In this document: positions 61,141-64,000 of the stretch, in pieces
Layout: each line of letters begins with the position of its first letter
How positions within the stretch are numbered: the first letter of the stretch is position 1
Notes under the pieces: generated by a model
Seen by the model: only the letters and a program-made list of their open reading frames with translations
Told to the model about the DNA's origin: nothing
The model's database searches: none
Assembly (NCBI GenBank): GCA_920105625.2
Contig: OV050031.1
Location: 88,173,995 to 88,237,994, forward strand
Length of the DNA stretch: 64,000 nucleotides
From: Clusia tigrina
Lineage: Eukaryota > Arthropoda > Insecta > Diptera > Clusiidae
Direction: 5' to 3'
Made by a program: the position numbers and the translations under genes

Positions 61141-62759
61141 ACCCCTATCTGCCGCAGTATGCGTCTCAGCCGGCTTCGCAGCTTCTGTGCGCGTCTCTGT
61201 AGGCGTCTCAGTCGCTGCCGCTGTCGATTGGGGGGGTCTGCTGCTTTTTCTACGCCTATATTTTCCCCTATCTGCCTCAATCGGCGTCTCAGTCGGCGTC
61301 GAAGCCTCTTTCAGCGTCTCTGTAGGCAGCTCAGTCGCTGCAGCTGTTGATTGGGAGGTCTGCTGCCTTCTCTATGCCTATATCTATCCCTATCTGCCTC
61401 AGTCGGTGTCTCAGTCGGCGTCCCAGCCTCTGTCAGCGTCTCTGTAGGCGTCTCAGTCGTTGCCGCTGTTGATTGGGGGTCTGTTGCTTTTTCTACGCCT
61501 ATATCTATCACTATCTACCTCAGTCGGCGTCTCAGTCGGCGTCGAAGCCCCTTTCAGCGTTTCTGTAGGCGTCTCAGTCGCTACCGCTGTCGATTGGGAG
61601 GTCTGCTGCCTTCTCTATGCCTATACCTATCCCTATCTGCCTCAGTCGGTGTCTCAGTCGGCGTCCCAGGCTCTGTCAGCGTCTCTGTAGGCGTCTCAGT
61701 CGTTGCCGCTGTCGATTGGGCGGTCTGCTGCTTTTTCTACGCCTATATCTACCCCTATCTGCCCCAGTCGGCGACTCAGTCGGCGTCGAAGCCTCTTTCA
61801 GCGTCTCTGTAGGCGTCTCAGTCGCTGCCGCTGTCGATTGGGTGGTCTGCTGCCTTCTCTATATCTATATCTACCCCTATCTGCGTCAGTCGGCGACGCA
61901 ACCTCTGTCAGCGTTTCTGTAGGTGTCTCAGTTGCTGCCGCTGTCGATTGGGGGAGTCTGCTGCCCTCTCTATGCCAATATCTACCCTTATCTGCCTCAG
62001 TTGGCGCCTCAGTCGGCGTCGCAGCCTCTGTCAGCGTCTCTGTAGGCGTGTCAGTCGCTGCCGCTGTCGATTGGGGGGGTTTGCTGCCTTCTCTATGTGT
62101 ATATCTACCCCTATCTGCCGCAGTATGCATCTCAGCCGGCTTCGCAGCTTCTGTCCGCGTCTCTGTAGGCGTCTCAGTTGCTGCCGCTGTCGATTGGGTG
62201 GTCAGCTGCCTTCTCTATGTCTATATCTACCCCTATCTTCCTTAGTCGGCGTCGCTGCCCCTGTCAGCGTTTCTCTAGGTATCTCAGTTGCTGCCGCTTT
62301 CGATTGGGGGGTCTGCTGCCTTCTCTATGCGTATATCTACCCCTATCTGTCGCAGTATGCGTCTCAGCCGGCGTCGCAGCCTCTGTCACCGTCTCTGTAG
62401 GCGCCTCAGTCGTTGCCGCTGTTGATTGGGGGGTCTGCTGCTTTTTCTACGCCTATATTTTCCCCTATCTGCCTCAGTCGGAGTCTCAGTCGGCGTCGAA
62501 ACCTCTTTCAGCGTCTCTGTAGGCGTCTCAGTCGCTGCCGCTGTCGATTGGGTGGTCTGCTGCATTCTCTATATCTATATCTACCCCTATCTGCGTCAGT
62601 CGGCGTCGCAGCCTCTGTCAGCGTTTCTGTAGGTGTCTCAGTCGCTGCCGCTGTCGATTGGGGGGTCTGCTGCCTTCTCTATGCCAATATCTACCCCTAT
62701 CTGCCTCAGTCGGCGTCTCAGTCGGCGTCGCAGACTCTGTCAGCGTCTCTGTAGGCGTC

Positions 62760-63135
62760 TCAGTCGCTGCCGCTGTCGATTGGGTGGTCTGCTGCCTTCT
62801 CTATGTGTATATCTACCCCTATCTGCCGCAGTATGCGTCTCAGCCGGCGTCGCAGCCTCTGTCACCGTCTCTGTAGGCGTCTCAGTCGTTGCCGCTGTCG
62901 ATTGGGGGGGTCTGCTGCTTTTTCTACGCCTATATCTATCCCTATCTGCCTCAGTCGGCGTCTCAGTCGGCGTCGAAGCCTCTTTCAGCGTCTCTGTAGG
63001 CGTCTCAGTCGCTGCCGCTGTCGATTGGGTGGTCTGCTGCATTCTCTATATCTATATCTACCCCTATCTGCGTCAGTCGGCGTCGCAGCCTCTGTCAGCG
63101 TTTCTGTAGGTGTCTCAGTTGCTGCCGCTGTCGAT
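62760..63135 (-). repeat. Right-arm 599-bp-spaced repeat, copy 1
   Basis: About 375 bp (three monomers) repeated at 63359-63734. It includes the unusual GCATTCTCTATATCTATATC variant. Confidence 0.82.
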
Positions 63136-63358
63136 TGGGGGGTCTGCTGCCCTCTCTATGCCAATATCTACCCCTATCTGCCTCAGTCGGCGTCTCAGTC
63201 GGCGTCGCAGCCTCTGTCAGCGTCTCTGTAGGCGTCTCAGTCGCTGCCGCTGTCGATTGGGAAGTCTGCTGCCTTCTCTATGCCTATAGCTATCCCAATC
63301 TGCCTCAGTCGGTGTCTCAGTCGGCGTCCCAGCCTCTGTCAGCGTCTCTGTAGGCGTC

Positions 63359-63734
63359 TCAGTCCTTGCCGCTGTCGATTGGGGGGTCTGCTGCCTTCTC
63401 TATGCGTATATCTACCCCTATCTGCCGCAGTATGCGTCTCAGCCGGCGTCGCAGCCTCTGTCACCGTCTCTGTAGGCGTCTCAGTCGTTGCCGCTGTCGA
63501 TTGGGGGGGTCTGCTGCTTTTTCTACGCCTATATCTATCCCTATCTGCCTCAGTCGGCGTCTCAGTCGGCGTCGAAGCCTCTTTCAGCGTCTCTGTAGGC
63601 GTCTCAGTCGCTGCCGCTGTCGATTGGGTGGTCTGCTGCATTCTCTATATCTATATCTACCCCTATCTGCGTCAGTCGGCGTCGCAGCCTCTGTCAGCGT
63701 TTCTGTAGGTGTCTCAGTTGCTGCCGCTGTCGAT
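63359..63734 (-). repeat. Right-arm 599-bp-spaced repeat, copy 2
   Basis: Collinear with 62760-63135. The two are separated by about two monomers containing GGGAAGTCTGC and CTATAGCTATCCCAATC. Confidence 0.82.
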
Positions 63735-64000
63735 TGGGGGTCTGCTGCCTTCTCTATGCGTATATCTACCCCTATCTGCCGCAGTATGCGTCTCAGCCGG
63801 CGTCGCAGCCTCTGTCACCGTCTCTGTAGGCGCCTCAGTCGTTGCCGCTGTCGATTGGAGGGTCTGCTGCTTTTTCTACGCCTATATTTTCCCCTATCTG
63901 CGTCAGTCGGAGTCTCAGTCGGCGTCGCAGCCTCTTTCAGCGTCTCTGTAGGCGTCTCAGTCGCTGCCGCTGTCGATTGGGGGGGTCTGCTGCCCTCTCT

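Larger units (their letters stand above)
45384..64000 (-). repeat. Right arm of satellite array, same family in opposite orientation, different subfamily
   Basis: Seen: the same monomer family, now reverse complemented (GGCGTCTCAGTCGCTGCCGC, TGTCGATTGGGG, CTATATCTACCCCTATCTGC). Three classes predominate. One reads GCTGCTTTTTCTACGCC, one has GGCGTCCCAGCCTCTGTCAG preceded by GTCGGTGTCTCAG, and one has CCGCAGTATGCGTCTCAGCC. These are rare or absent in the left arm, so this arm was amplified from different founder monomers. The array runs to the window end, so its true extent is unknown. No gene is supported. Confidence 0.97.

Noticed and set aside
1..64000. Several hundred open frames of 60-445 codons on both strands as protein-coding genes
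   Set aside because: They start and end at the same monomer positions, overlap in two or three frames, switch frame with C-run length and read as low-complexity S/V/R/C-rich or T/E/P-rich repeats. None has a recognisable domain or gene-like context.
1..64000. CRISPR array
   Set aside because: The repeat unit is about 122 bp with no unique spacers. Everything between conserved parts is also repeated.
1..64000. Telomeric repeat, suggested by TAGGGG and GATAGGGGTAG
   Set aside because: The motif occurs once per 122 bp, not as a 5-8 bp tandem.
1..64000. Transposon, long terminal repeat or insertion sequence at the inversion or block edges
   Set aside because: I saw no terminal inverted repeats, target-site duplications, transposase or reverse transcriptase sequence. 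Block edges fall inside ordinary monomers.
1..64000. Bacterial, phage or plasmid origin
   Set aside because: 64 kb of uninterrupted 122-bp satellite with higher-order structure and no gene is not expected in a prokaryotic replicon. I treat the source as eukaryotic, but this is an inference.

Overview
This window holds no gene that I can support. From the first base to the last it is one satellite DNA array. The monomer is about 122 bp and there are roughly 520 head-to-tail copies. A clean canonical copy lies at 9942-10063. A hand count on the consensus gives about 61% G+C and a strong strand bias: A about 36, T about 12, G about 41, C about 33 per monomer, read in the orientation of the left part. 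Each monomer has a 12-bp-structured GC-rich body, one A/T-richer stretch around GGGGTAGATATAGG, and one C-run that varies from about 5 to 25 bases.

There are two arms. Positions 1-45383 carry every monomer in one orientation. Positions 45384-64000 carry every monomer in the opposite orientation. The switch is abrupt, between 45383 and 45384, with no unrelated DNA at the junction. The arms belong to different subfamilies. The left arm has a recognisable marker monomer, occurring 13 times at irregular 2.0-5.4 kb intervals, that I do not find in the right arm. The right arm is dominated by monomers with a GTAGAAAAAG variant (satellite orientation) that I do not find in the left arm.

Within each arm the variant monomers occur in the same order in long blocks, that is, as higher-order repeats. 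Clear pairs are 1-2990 with 3339-6320, 7920-10790 with 19425-22300, and a 4.65 kb tandem pair over 10980-20650. A 2.0-2.2 kb pair spans 24603-28790, and a series with offsets 2250, 3194 and 2926 bp starts at 32834. In the right arm there is a 3.7 kb pair over 48240-54690, a 2072 bp pair over 55700-58705, and a copy of 45408-47990 near 58788-61140. Block boundaries are mosaic, as expected from repeated unequal exchange or segmental amplification.

The many open frames, up to 445 codons, are best explained by composition. T is rare on one strand, so stop codons are rare on its complement in two of three frames. They start and stop at the same monomer positions, and they change frame whenever the C-run changes length. 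An array this large points to a eukaryotic nuclear chromosome (centromeric, pericentromeric, subtelomeric or other heterochromatin). I cannot assign a species, and the window has no single-copy anchor.
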